Below are positions 9,029 through 17,269 of a DNA stretch of 64,000 nucleotides, piece by piece. Position 1 is the first letter of the stretch. Every line of letters starts with the position of its first letter. The stretch is from positions 372,001 through 436,000 of the forward strand of contig CAKNFP010000001.1 in assembly GCA_930633525.1 (NCBI GenBank), in the 5' to 3' direction. Both the position numbers and the translations under genes were made by a program. The notes beneath the pieces are model-generated. The model saw only the letters and a list, made by a program, of their open reading frames with translations. It ran no database searches and was not told the origin of the DNA. Source of the DNA: Hyphomicrobiales bacterium (GTDB lineage: Bacteria; Pseudomonadota; Alphaproteobacteria; Rhizobiales; Beijerinckiaceae).

Positions 9029-9709
9029 ATGTCCCGCATCCTGATGATTGTCGCCGCCGATCGCGCCGCCCCCCTCAGCGGTGAGGCCAAGGTCGAGCTC
9101 CGTGTCGCGCCGGGCATCCCGGCTGCTCCGATCAGCGCCCATGACTGGACCCTTGCCGATTTGGCCGTGCTCGCCGCTGGGCAGAATGCGGAGACGGAAG
9201 GTTTCAGCGCGGTCTGCGTCGGTGAATTCGGCGATTTCGGCGCCAACGCGCTCCGTTCCGTGCTCGACATTCCCGTTGTGGCCGCCGGTCGCAGCGCCAT
9301 GCTTTACGCGCTGACGCTCGGCGCGCGCTTCGGCATCATCGCGCCGCCGTCCGGCTATACTCGCGCCAAGAAGCTCGTGCAGGAATATGGCCTGAGCACC
9401 CAGTGCACCGGTGTGCGGGCCTATGCGGAGACGGCGACCGAAGGCGCGATCCTCACCGCCGCCAAGGTCGCGATCGAGGAGGACGGCGCCGAGGTGCTCG
9501 TGCTTGGGGAGCCCGTGTCCCCCGAGATGGCGGCGCGGCTCGCGGCGGCGTTGCCCGTGCCGCTGGTGGAGCCCGCCTCGCTCGCCGTGATGCTGGCGGA
9601 AGGCTTCCTCGGCCTCGGACTTGGCCAGAGCCGCCGCACCTATCCGGTGCCGCAAGCCCGCAAGCCGGAACTCATTGCCAAGCTCATTGCGGCGGGAGAG
9701 GGCGCGTGA
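9029..9709 (+). CDS. Asp/Glu/hydantoin racemase-family protein, paralogue 2 (catalytic Cys positions altered)
   Basis: A 226-residue paralogue of the preceding gene, aligned along its length: MSRILMIVAAD start, AVCVGEFGDFGANALRSV, IPVVAAGRSAMLYALTLGARFGI and VLVLGEPVSPEMAARLA. The expected catalytic Cys positions appear to be Glu in both lobes, so each paralogue has changed differently from the family norm. The ATG at 9029 was chosen because it follows GAGGAGAGAGCG after the upstream stop. The two products may form a heteromer (inference). Its stop overlaps the GTG start of the next gene. Confidence 0.78.
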   Translation: MSRILMIVAADRAAPLSGEAKVELRVAPGIPAAPISAHDWTLADLAVLAAGQNAETEGFSAVCVGEFGDFGANALRSVLDIPVVAAGRSAMLYALTLGARFGIIAPPSGYTRAKKLVQEYGLSTQCTGVRAYAETATEGAILTAAKVAIEEDGAEVLVLGEPVSPEMAARLAAALPVPLVEPASLAVMLAEGFLGLGLGQSRRTYPVPQARKPELIAKLIAAGEGA

Positions 9710-11064
9710 CAGCGCTTAACAACCAGCTCCAACCTGTCATGACGGAGCCGTCGGATGAGGCGAGGGCGCTCGCCGCTCTCGCCCTGTCGCTGAAGCTCGC
9801 GGACGTGCCCGCCGAGGTCCTCCATCACGCCAAGCTCATCCTGCGCGATACGCTGGGGGTCATGCTCGGCGGATCGCAGCTGCCGGAAATCCGCAACCTG
9901 GCGCGGCTGGCGCCAATGCTTGCCCCCGGCAAGGCCTCCCTGTTCGGGACCGACTTGACGGCCGCGAGCCATGTCGCGGCGCTGGTGAATGGCGCGGGTG
10001 GCGTCTCGCTGGAGCTCGACGAGGGCAACCAGTTCGCCGTCAACCATCCGGGCATGCATATCATTCCGGGTCTCTGGGCTCTGGCGGAAGAGGAAGGAGC
10101 GTCCGGCGCGGCCTTTCTCGAGGCTGTGATCACCGGCTACGAGATTGCCGTGCGTATCGGCCGCGCGACGAAGCTGCGCGGCCCTGTGCATCCCTTCGGC
10201 ACCCATGCCATCGTCGGCACGGCCGTCGGCGCCGCGCGGCTGATGGGCTTCGACGAGGCGATGACGGCGCGCACCATCGAGCTGGCGGCGGGCCTGCCCA
10301 TCGCCTCCTCGCAGATGGCGGCGAACACCGGTGCCTCGGTGCGCAACCTGTTCACCGGCTTCACTAACCATAACGGGTTGCTCGCGCCGCGCTTCGTGCG
10401 CGCCGGCTTCTGCGGTGAACCGGGGGCGCTGTCGAGCGTCTTCGGCGCCATCCTCGGCGAGCGCTTCGCACTCGATGTCGAGCCGCGCTTCACCGAATTC
10501 TTCCTGACGCGCAATTATTTCAAGATCTACGCCTGCAGCCGCTGGAACCATGCGCCGATCGAGGCCGCGCGCGATATCCGCGTCACCCACGGCGTGAAGT
10601 CGTCTGATATCGCGTCGGTGACGGTGCATACCTACGATCCGGCGACGCGCCTTGGCGGCGACACAGTCGCGAATGCTTATGCGGCTAAGCATTCAATTGC
10701 CTTCAACGTGGCCGTGCAGGTCATGCACGGCAGCAACGATGCCGATGTCTACACCGACGCCATCGTGCGGGATCCGGCGATGGTGGCGCTGATCGGCAAG
10801 GTCGCCGTCAAGGAGGATACGGATCTGACGGCGCTCCTGCCCGGAGTGCGCGCGGCGCGCGTTGAAATCACGCTCAATTCCGGTCAAACCTATTCGGCTC
10901 GGTCCGACGTGCCGATCGGCGGGTTTGACAATCCGCTTCCCGAAGCGGAGCTCCGCGCCAAGTTCCGTCGCCTCGCGGGCCTCGCCTTGCCGGAGGAGGC
11001 GATCGACAGTCTGGAGCGCAGGATCGCCGGTCTGGAGACGGCTGAGCGGATCGAGGCGATCTGA
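9706..11064 (+). CDS. MmgE/PrpD family protein (second copy)
   Basis: A full-length 452-residue MmgE/PrpD protein. Motifs: VLHHAKLILRDTLGVMLGG at the N-terminus, GGVSLELDEGNQFAVNHPG with the family's active-site Asp/His region, HPFGTHAIVGTAVGAARLMG, and NLFTGFTNHNGLLA. It is related to the truncated protein at the left edge. The GTG at 9706 overlaps the preceding stop (GTGA); an ATG at 9739 is an alternative and would shorten the protein by 11 residues. It is the last gene of the operon: the sequence after it changes to AT-richer, non-operon DNA. Expected chemistry is dehydration or decarboxylation of a polycarboxylate; the substrate is unknown. Confidence 0.88.
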   Translation: MTALNNQLQPVMTEPSDEARALAALALSLKLADVPAEVLHHAKLILRDTLGVMLGGSQLPEIRNLARLAPMLAPGKASLFGTDLTAASHVAALVNGAGGVSLELDEGNQFAVNHPGMHIIPGLWALAEEEGASGAAFLEAVITGYEIAVRIGRATKLRGPVHPFGTHAIVGTAVGAARLMGFDEAMTARTIELAAGLPIASSQMAANTGASVRNLFTGFTNHNGLLAPRFVRAGFCGEPGALSSVFGAILGERFALDVEPRFTEFFLTRNYFKIYACSRWNHAPIEAARDIRVTHGVKSSDIASVTVHTYDPATRLGGDTVANAYAAKHSIAFNVAVQVMHGSNDADVYTDAIVRDPAMVALIGKVAVKEDTDLTALLPGVRAARVEITLNSGQTYSARSDVPIGGFDNPLPEAELRAKFRRLAGLALPEEAIDSLERRIAGLETAERIEAI

Positions 11065-11273
11065 TAGATGAATTGTTCGAATATGCCAGTTGGCGAGGCT
11101 CGGTCGTCATCTGGCGTATTCGGGTGATATAGAAGTCCGATCGGCGCATTTTAGTATTTTAGAATATAAGCACAAATAGCATGCATTTTTTCGTCTACTG
11201 CATTTAGTTGCATTTATATCATGTCAATTTGTTTCCGTTGGGATGCTTTGTCTCATATTACAGCGGAGATTTG
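11065..11273. other. AT-rich intergenic segment before the ParB-like gene
   Basis: About 200 bases visibly lower in GC than the flanks, with runs such as TTTTAGTATTTTAGAATATAAG near 11150. No gene is seen. It probably holds the promoter of the next gene, and its base composition marks the left edge of a transferred patch. Confidence 0.5.
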
Positions 11274-12095
11274 ATGTTTAGTAAACTTAACCCCTCTGTC
11301 AGCACTTCGCCAGCATCGCAATTCTTGCCCGGTCCGGCGCCTATGTTGGGGTGGATTGCAACGGAGAAGCTTGTTATCGATGACGCATATCAAAGAGAAG
11401 TTGGTCGTCGTGGACGGCTGAATATTCAATATATTGCCGAGTATTTCGATTGGTCAAAATTTGCTCCTGTTATTGTTGCGCCAGTCGCGGGTGGACTTTT
11501 CGCAATTGTTGATGGCCAACACCGAACGACAGCTGCTATGGTGAGGGGACTTGCTGAGGTGCCATGTCAAATCGTGCAAGCAGATCGTGCACAGCAAGCT
11601 GCCGCATATGCAGCCGTTAATGGCAACGTCACAAAGACGACGCCACAACAATTATATCATGCGCGTCTAGCGGCTGGAGACAAGCGTGCGACAGAATTGG
11701 CGCAGATCTGCGCGGCCGCCGGTGTCGAAATTCTTAAACGTAACATGGTGGCGGCACAGTTGAAATCTGGACAGACGCAAGCGGTAGGCGCGATTGCACG
11801 ATGCCTCGCGCGTTATGGTCGCAATACTCTGATCACTGCCTTGCAGTGTATCACACAAACCGCAGACGGGAACGCTGGATTTCTTCGCGCCACAATTATT
11901 GAGGGCCTTTGTGAAGCTCTCGGTGGGACATCTTGGTGTGAAGCGGGTGAGGCGCTACTCCGTGCCATGGATGACTTCTCATTTCCCGATATGTGGGGGG
12001 AGGTGACCGATGGCCGTGACAAGATCTTTCCAGCGACAGTTAGCCGGCTGGTCGCGGCGAGAATTTCGGCGCACTTAGTGGCGCGTTGTCCGTAA
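11274..12095 (+). CDS. ParB-like N-terminal domain protein of unknown function
   Basis: A 273-residue protein. Residues 30-95 resemble a ParB/sulfiredoxin-like nuclease domain: IDDAYQREVGRRG, then APVIVAPVAGGLFAIVDGQHRTTAAMV, where DGQHRT is the characteristic phosphate-binding box. The rest (about 100-273) is helical and not recognised. Such domains occur in chromosome-partition proteins, plasmid-encoded homologues and phage or mobile-element proteins. The ATG at 11274 follows GCGGAG; an open frame from 11208 would add 22 residues of poor character. The gene stands alone, its codon use is less GC-biased than its neighbours, and no partner ParA is nearby, so transfer is likely. Function unknown. 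Confidence 0.75.
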   Translation: MFSKLNPSVSTSPASQFLPGPAPMLGWIATEKLVIDDAYQREVGRRGRLNIQYIAEYFDWSKFAPVIVAPVAGGLFAIVDGQHRTTAAMVRGLAEVPCQIVQADRAQQAAAYAAVNGNVTKTTPQQLYHARLAAGDKRATELAQICAAAGVEILKRNMVAAQLKSGQTQAVGAIARCLARYGRNTLITALQCITQTADGNAGFLRATIIEGLCEALGGTSWCEAGEALLRAMDDFSFPDMWGEVTDGRDKIFPATVSRLVAARISAHLVARCP

Positions 12096-12137
12096 GATGA
12101 GTGTTCCATGTTATGAACGGCAGCGAGGAGACGGGTC

Positions 12138-12533
12138 ATGGACATCACACGGAGCGGGTCTCAGCCGTCCGGAAAGGGGCCGGAGGCTTATTTCACGGGA
12201 GCGGTTCGCATCGATCCGCTGCTTAGTCCGCCGGAACCGGCGCGTGTCGCGGGTGCGCTGGTCACGTTCGAGCCCGGCGCGCGGACGGCCTGGCATACGC
12301 ATCCGCTCGGGCAGACGCTGATCGTCGTGTCCGGCTGCGGCTGGGCGCAGCGTGAGGGTGGGCCGATCGAGGAGATACGGCCGGGCGACGTGGTCTGGTT
12401 CCCGCCCGGCGAAAAGCACTGGCACGGTGCCACGCCGACGACGGCCATGAGCCACATCGCCATCCAGGAGAAGCTCAATGGCTCGCCTGTGGACTGGATG
12501 GAGCACGTCACCGACGCGCAATACCGGAAGTAG
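12138..12533 (+). CDS. Cupin domain protein
   Basis: A 131-residue single-domain cupin. Motif 1 is the [17 protein letters not shown] segment (two His) and motif 2 is [17 protein letters not shown] (His-x-His). The sequence resembles small cupins annotated as carboxymuconolactone-decarboxylase-associated or (R)-hydroxynitrile-lyase-like proteins. It is monocistronic, with GAGGAGACGGGTC before the ATG. It probably binds Mn or Fe in the cytoplasm; the reaction is unknown. Confidence 0.87.
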   Translation: MDITRSGSQPSGKGPEAYFTGAVRIDPLLSPPEPARVAGALVTFEPGARTAWHTHPLGQTLIVVSGCGWAQREGGPIEEIRPGDVVWFPPGEKHWHGATPTTAMSHIAIQEKLNGSPVDWMEHVTDAQYRK

Positions 12534-12539
12534 CGCCTG

Positions 12540-12586
12540 GAGCATTGCCGAGCGAAGTGGGAAACCGGTTCGCGTCAAAAAAATGC
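12540..12586. repeat. Rhizobiales-type extragenic repeat
   Basis: The segment starting GAGCATTGCCGAGCGAAG and ending CGCGTCAAAAAAATGC resembles a short imperfectly palindromic element (GCATT...AATGC ends) that I recall as abundant between genes in Hyphomicrobiales genomes. It sits between the cupin stop and the convergent LacI-family gene. A genome-wide copy count would decide it. Confidence 0.45.
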
Positions 12587-12682
12587 TGGGTAGCAACGAC
12601 CTGCAGCATCGCGCGAGGTGCTGCGAGCCTTCGTGAGGCCGGGCTCGCGCGCGGCCCTCACCTCAGGCGAGACGGGCTTCTC

Positions 12683-13663
12683 TCAGAAGCGATAGGGCAG
12701 CAGGCGGTCCCTGGCCGGTGCGTCCGCCCAGATGTCGTCGAGGCTGGCAAGCACCTCCTGCCCATAGGCGGCATAGGGGATTTCCACCGAGACCAGCCAG
12801 GGCGCGACCCATTTGTTGAGGGGGCTCCCGTCTATACTGACGAGGGAGCAGTCGCGGGGAACGTCCAGCCCGCGTTCAAGCGCGCGCCGGCGCACGCCAT
12901 AGGCGATCTGGTCGCTCACGCAGAGGATCGCGTCCGGCATCGCGTCGGCCGAGAAGATCTGCTCCGCGGCTTCATAGCCCACCTGCAGATGCGATAATCC
13001 CGCCCCTTCCGCCCGGATCACCGCAGCGGGCAAGTGGCCCCGTTCTGCCAGCCGATCGAGGAAGCCGGACACCCGGTCCCGCGTCGCGGAGGAGCCGTGC
13101 TGGGGAAAGGCCACCGCCGGTGCACGCCGGCCCTCGTCGACGAAGCGATCCGCGACGGCCGCGCCCGCGCCGTAGTCGTCTATCCCGACGAAAGGGCCTC
13201 GGCCGGCCGGGGCTCGGCGGGTCACGAAGACCATCGGCGCACCGGCTGCGGACAGTTCCGCCAACCCCTTGCTCGGCACCGACGCCACCATGACGAAGCC
13301 GCGAACGAGCTGCGCCCGCAACGCGCGGAGATAGTCGTCCTGCAGATCGGCGCGGTCGTGGGTGTCACACAGCATCATGACATAGCCGGCGCTTCGCAAC
13401 GCCGCCTCGGTCGATGAGGCGATGGTGGCCATCGCCGGATTGTCGAGATTGGCGACGAGCATCCCGACGACCTGGCTCTGACGTCGCCGCAGCGCACGGC
13501 CAACGGGATTGGGCCGGTAGCCGACGGCCTCGATGGCGGCGCGGACTCGCGCAACTGTCGCAGCCGATGCCCGCCGTGTTTCGCCGTTTACGATCCGCGA
13601 GACGGTGGAGACCGACACGCCGGCTCGGGCCGCGACGGTCGCGAGTGAAACGTCTTCCGGCAT
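12683..13663 (-). CDS. LacI-family transcriptional regulator
   Basis: A 326-residue regulator. The N-terminal helix-turn-helix and hinge read VSLATVAARAGVSVSTVSRIVNGE and AIEAVGYRPNPVGRALRR, followed by a periplasmic-binding-protein-like sugar domain (VVGMLVANLDNPAMATI onward). It is divergent from a sugar ABC transporter and GH31 operon, and a perfect 20-bp palindrome lies in the shared intergenic region. It most likely represses that operon until a sugar or oligosaccharide binds. The protein is slightly short at the C-terminus compared with typical 330-345-residue members, but no break is seen. Confidence 0.93.
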   Translation of the reverse strand: MPEDVSLATVAARAGVSVSTVSRIVNGETRRASAATVARVRAAIEAVGYRPNPVGRALRRRQSQVVGMLVANLDNPAMATIASSTEAALRSAGYVMMLCDTHDRADLQDDYLRALRAQLVRGFVMVASVPSKGLAELSAAGAPMVFVTRRAPAGRGPFVGIDDYGAGAAVADRFVDEGRRAPAVAFPQHGSSATRDRVSGFLDRLAERGHLPAAVIRAEGAGLSHLQVGYEAAEQIFSADAMPDAILCVSDQIAYGVRRRALERGLDVPRDCSLVSIDGSPLNKWVAPWLVSVEIPYAAYGQEVLASLDDIWADAPARDRLLPYRF

Positions 13664-13733
13664 ATCCTCCTCGAATCTCTAGGGTTCTGTTGTTTCATCC
13701 ATGCCGGCGCTTGTCGAGTGTGCAAAGGAGCCA

Positions 13734-13761
13734 TTGACAGGTTTGGCAAACGTTTGCCAAA
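13734..13761 (+). promoter_or_regulatory. LacI-type operator palindrome with overlapping -35
   Basis: TTTGGCAAACGTTTGCCAAA at 13742-13761 is a perfect 20-bp inverted repeat centred on CG, as is typical of LacI/GalR operators. A TTGACA box at 13734-13739 lies just upstream, so a repressor bound here would cover the spacer and -10 of a promoter reading into the sugar transporter genes. The LacI-family gene starts 70 bases to the left on the other strand. Confidence 0.85.
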
Positions 13762-13894
13762 TGGCAATAAGGGTCAAAAGAAGGGCCCGAAGCATTTGTC
13801 CATGTCCGGCCCGCTTTCGGGCCGACGGGGCTTGGGCAGGCTTCAGACGGCCACAGTCGGCCGCGCCGGATGGGCACAGGGAGGACGAACGACC

Positions 13895-15175
13895 ATGCGC
13901 GTATTCAAATCGCTCACATTGGCATTGCTGTCGGCCGCCGCGGTCGTGGGGGCTGCCCAGGCGCAGACCGCGACCCTCCGGATGACCTGGTATTCGGATG
14001 GCAACGAAGGCGAGGTGATGACCGATCTGCTCAAGCGCTTCGAAGAGCAGAACAAGGACATTAAGGTCGTTCTCGATCAGGTGCCGTTCAAGGCGATCAA
14101 CGAGACCCTGCCGGTGCAGGTGGCCTCAGGGCAAGGACCGGATATCGCGCGCGTCGTCGATATCGGCGGTCTGTCGCGCTACTATCTCGACATGCGGCCG
14201 CATCTGAAGGACGCCGCCTACTGGGACCAGAATTTCGGTCCCTTCCTCGAATGGATGCGTCCCCCGGGCGATACACAGTCGATTCCCGGTTTCATGACGC
14301 AGCTCACGGTCACCGGTCCGTTCGTCAACAAGACCCTGTTCGAGCAGGCGCAGGTGCCGATGCCCGGCAACAAGGCGACCTGGGAGGATTGGGCCAAGGC
14401 GACGAAGGACGTGGCCGCCAAGGTGCAGGTGCCGTTCCCGATCGCGCTCGACCGGTCGGGCCACCGCTTCTACTCGCTGGCGATGTCGCAGGGCACCAAG
14501 GTCTTCGGCAGCAACGGCGAGCCCGAGGTCGTGGATGAGGGCTTCAAGCGGGCCGCCCAGCTTGTCTATGACTGGCATGCGTCCGGCGTGATGTCGAAGG
14601 AGCTGTGGGGCTCGGTCTCCGGCACGGCCTATCGCGGCGCCAACGACTAGTTCAAGAACGCCCAGGTCGTGATGTACCTCTCGGGATCCTGGCAGACGAG
14701 TCAGTTCGACAAGACGGTCGGCAATGCCTTCGACTGGGTGGTGGTGCCGAACCCCTGCGGGCCGGGCGGATGCAGCAGCATGCCGGGTGGTGCGGGCCTG
14801 GTCGCCTTCAAGGCGACCCAGCATCCCAAGGAAGTCGCCCGGCTCATGGACTATCTGGCGAGCGAGCCTGTCCTGTCGGAGTTCTATTCGCGCACGCTGT
14901 TCGTGCCCGGCCATCTCGGGCTGGCGAAGAAGGGCGTGAGCTACCCCTCCGCGAGCCCGCAGGCCGCGGCGGCGTTGAAGACCTTCACCGCAAGCGCCAG
15001 CGAGATCTCACCGCTTGCCTACCGGACGCAGGGCTACATCCATAGCCGCATCATCTTCAATGCGGTGATCAGCCGGCTGGGCCAGGCCATCGCCGGGGAA
15101 ACCACGCTCGACGAGGCCTACAAGCGCATTACGGCCGATGTCGCGCAGCAGATCGCCGAACGGACAAAGAAGTAG
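13895..15175 (+). pseudogene. Sugar ABC transporter substrate-binding protein, interrupted by an in-frame TAG
   Basis: One continuous frame of 427 codons with a TAG at 14648-14650. The first part (251 residues) has a Sec signal peptide (MRVFKSLTLALLSAAAVVGAAQA) and an extracellular family 1 binding-protein fold. The second (14651-15175) resumes at once with FKNAQVVMYLSGSWQTSQF, the usual hinge of this family, and runs to the natural end. No frameshift is needed; the only defect is the stop, probably from a Tyr, Gln or Glu codon. Internal GTG/ATG codons at 14669 and 14672 could restart translation, but that piece would lack the signal peptide. This is either a real nonsense mutation that disables uptake or a base error. 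GGGAGGA precedes the start by about 10 bases. Confidence 0.85.
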
Positions 15176-15264
15176 GGCCGGCGTGTCGGCGCAGACGTCA
15201 GTGCCCTCCGGGGCAAGGGTTGGGGTGCGCGGCCGCGCTGCCCCTGCGCCTCCTCGACGGGCCG

Positions 15265-16185
15265 ATGAAGGCCTGTCAGCGCCTTATCGGCGCGGGGCGC
15301 ATGCCTTACGTCTTCCTCCTCCCGAATTTCATCTTCTTCGGCCTGTTCGTCTTCTTGCCGATCGCCATCAACGTGGTGTTCTCGGTCACCGGCGGGCCAG
15401 CGCTCTTTCCATCCGAGCGGCCTTATGTCGGTGCCGGGCAATATGCCTATCTCTTCGAATGCGGCTCCTATCTCGATCCAAATTCCTGCCGTGAGGACCA
15501 CTTCTGGCGCGGTGTCGCCAATACGGCGAAATTCGTCGTATTCCAGGTTACGGCGATGGTGCTGTTTTCCCTGATCACCGCTCTTGTGCTCAACATGAAG
15601 ATCAGGGGGCGCGGCTTCTTCCGCGCGGTGTATTTCTTCCCCGTTTTGCTGTCGCCCGTGGTCGTTGCGCTGATATGGAAATGGATCCTGCAGCGCGACG
15701 GGCTCCTCAATGCCGCCATCACGACGCTCGGGGGGCAGAAGATCCTGTTCTTCATCGACCCGAGCTGGGCGATGTTCTGGGCCGTCTTCGTGTCGGTATG
15801 GGCCCATATGGGCTTCTATACCTTGATCCTTCTCGCGGGCCTTCAGGCTATACCGGCGGATCTCTACGAGGCCGCCGAGATGGATGCGACGCCCCGCTGG
15901 CGTGTCTTCCGCCGCATCACCCTGCCCTTGTTGTGGCCGAACATGATCGTCGTGATCGTTCTCGCGCTCATCAAGGGCGTGCAGACCTTCGACGAAGTCT
16001 TTGTCCTCACCGGTGGCGGGCCTGGGACGGCAACCTTGATGGTCGTGCAATACATCTACGAAACGGCCTTCTCCAACCAGGTCCAGAACTTCGGTCTCGC
16101 GGCGGCGGCCTCGGTCGTGCTTGGCCTCGTGCTGTTCCTGCTGACGCTGGCGCAGCTCGCCCTGGCGCGGCGAAAGGAGAGCTGA
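15265..16185 (+). CDS. Sugar ABC transporter permease, MalF/UgpA type
   Basis: A 306-residue inner-membrane permease with about six hydrophobic segments, starting at MPYVFLLPNFIFFGLFVFLP. The EAA loop reads YEAAEMDATPRWRVFRRITLPLLWP, which contacts the ATPase. The start is uncertain: a TTG at 15220 gives 15 more residues, and neither start has a clear ribosome-binding site; the ATG at 15265 was chosen. It lies between the binding protein and the second permease and pairs with the latter to form the membrane channel. Confidence 0.9.
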   Translation: MKACQRLIGAGRMPYVFLLPNFIFFGLFVFLPIAINVVFSVTGGPALFPSERPYVGAGQYAYLFECGSYLDPNSCREDHFWRGVANTAKFVVFQVTAMVLFSLITALVLNMKIRGRGFFRAVYFFPVLLSPVVVALIWKWILQRDGLLNAAITTLGGQKILFFIDPSWAMFWAVFVSVWAHMGFYTLILLAGLQAIPADLYEAAEMDATPRWRVFRRITLPLLWPNMIVVIVLALIKGVQTFDEVFVLTGGGPGTATLMVVQYIYETAFSNQVQNFGLAAAASVVLGLVLFLLTLAQLALARRKES

Positions 16186-16186
16186 G

Positions 16187-17251
16187 ATGGCGGCCGTGTC
16201 GCTCGCAAGGCTCGCAGGACAGCGCCGCGGTGGTCGCGGCGCCCCGCTCCACTGGACGGATTTCGCGGCCTACGCCTATCTCGCGGTGGGCGTCCTCCTC
16301 ATGTTCGGCCCCGTCGCGTGGCTGGTACTGTCATCCTTCAAGACGCAAAGCGCGCTTCTCGAATTTCCGCCCTCGCTCCTGCCGTTCACGCAGCAGGAGG
16401 TCAGCGTGCCCGGCCAGGCGCAGCCGCTGCTTTTGTTCCGCGTCACGTTGCCGGATGGTTCGGTGCGGGAGCTCGTGCAGGTGCGGCGTATCGGCATCAT
16501 GGCGCAGATGGTGGATCCCAAGGATCCCTCGCAGCAGTTCAGCATCCCCATCGACAAGCGCGAACCCGTGCGCAAGGTTGCCTTCGCCGTCGGAAACTAT
16601 ACCGAGCCGCTGCAGCAGTTCGCGTTCCTGCGGTTTCTCGGCAATTCGGTCTTCGTGACGGTGGTGGCGACGCTGATCACGCTGCTCATCAACTCGATGG
16701 CGGCCTATGCGCTGGCGATCTACGAGTTCAAGGGCAAGGGCGCGGCGATGCTGGCGGTCATCGGCACCTTGATGATCCCGATCACCATCATCCTCGTCCC
16801 GGTCTATCTCGTTGTTACGGAACTCGGGCTGGTCAATTCGCTCTGGGCGGTCATCCTGCCGGGCGCGGCGACGCCGACCGGGGTGTTCCTCCTGCGCCAA
16901 TACATGTTGACGCTGCCAAGGGACCTGATCGAGGCGGCGCGCATGGACAAGGCGTCCGAGTGGCAGATCTACTGGCGCATCGTCATGCCATTGACGCTGC
17001 CGGCCCTGTCGGTGCTCGCGATTTTCTCCGTGATGTGGCGCTGGAACGAATTCCTCTGGCCGCTGGCCGTCCTGACCAAGACGGAGGTCTATACGCTGCA
17101 GATCGGCCTGAACGCCTTCCAGGGCGAACTGCAGACCCAGTGGCACTATCTCCTCGCGATGACAGTCGTGACGCTGATCCCCGTCACCGTCGTCTTCGTC
17201 TTCCTCCAGCGCCTCATCACGACGGGCATCGGCTCGACGGGGATGAAATGA
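16187..17251 (+). CDS. Sugar ABC transporter permease, MalG/UgpE type, with enlarged periplasmic loop
   Basis: A 354-residue permease; MalG-type partners are usually 270-300. The first membrane segment (about residues 25-50) is followed by an extra 70-80-residue hydrophilic stretch (SVPGQAQPLLLFRVTLPDGS to REPVRKVAFAVGNYTEPLQQ). The remaining membrane segments come next, with the EAA loop LIEAARMDKASEWQIYWRIVMPL. The extra domain would face the periplasm and could contact the binding protein. It starts one base after the MalF-type stop, so the two are coupled. Confidence 0.92.
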   Translation: MAAVSLARLAGQRRGGRGAPLHWTDFAAYAYLAVGVLLMFGPVAWLVLSSFKTQSALLEFPPSLLPFTQQEVSVPGQAQPLLLFRVTLPDGSVRELVQVRRIGIMAQMVDPKDPSQQFSIPIDKREPVRKVAFAVGNYTEPLQQFAFLRFLGNSVFVTVVATLITLLINSMAAYALAIYEFKGKGAAMLAVIGTLMIPITIILVPVYLVVTELGLVNSLWAVILPGAATPTGVFLLRQYMLTLPRDLIEAARMDKASEWQIYWRIVMPLTLPALSVLAIFSVMWRWNEFLWPLAVLTKTEVYTLQIGLNAFQGELQTQWHYLLAMTVVTLIPVTVVFVFLQRLITTGIGSTGMK

Positions 17252-17269
17252 TGAACCGGAGTGTCTCCC

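Noticed and set aside
14648..14650. TAG read as pyrrolysine or another recoded residue
   Set aside because: No recoding element is seen, and recoding would be unexpected in this family and lineage; a mutation or base error is simpler.
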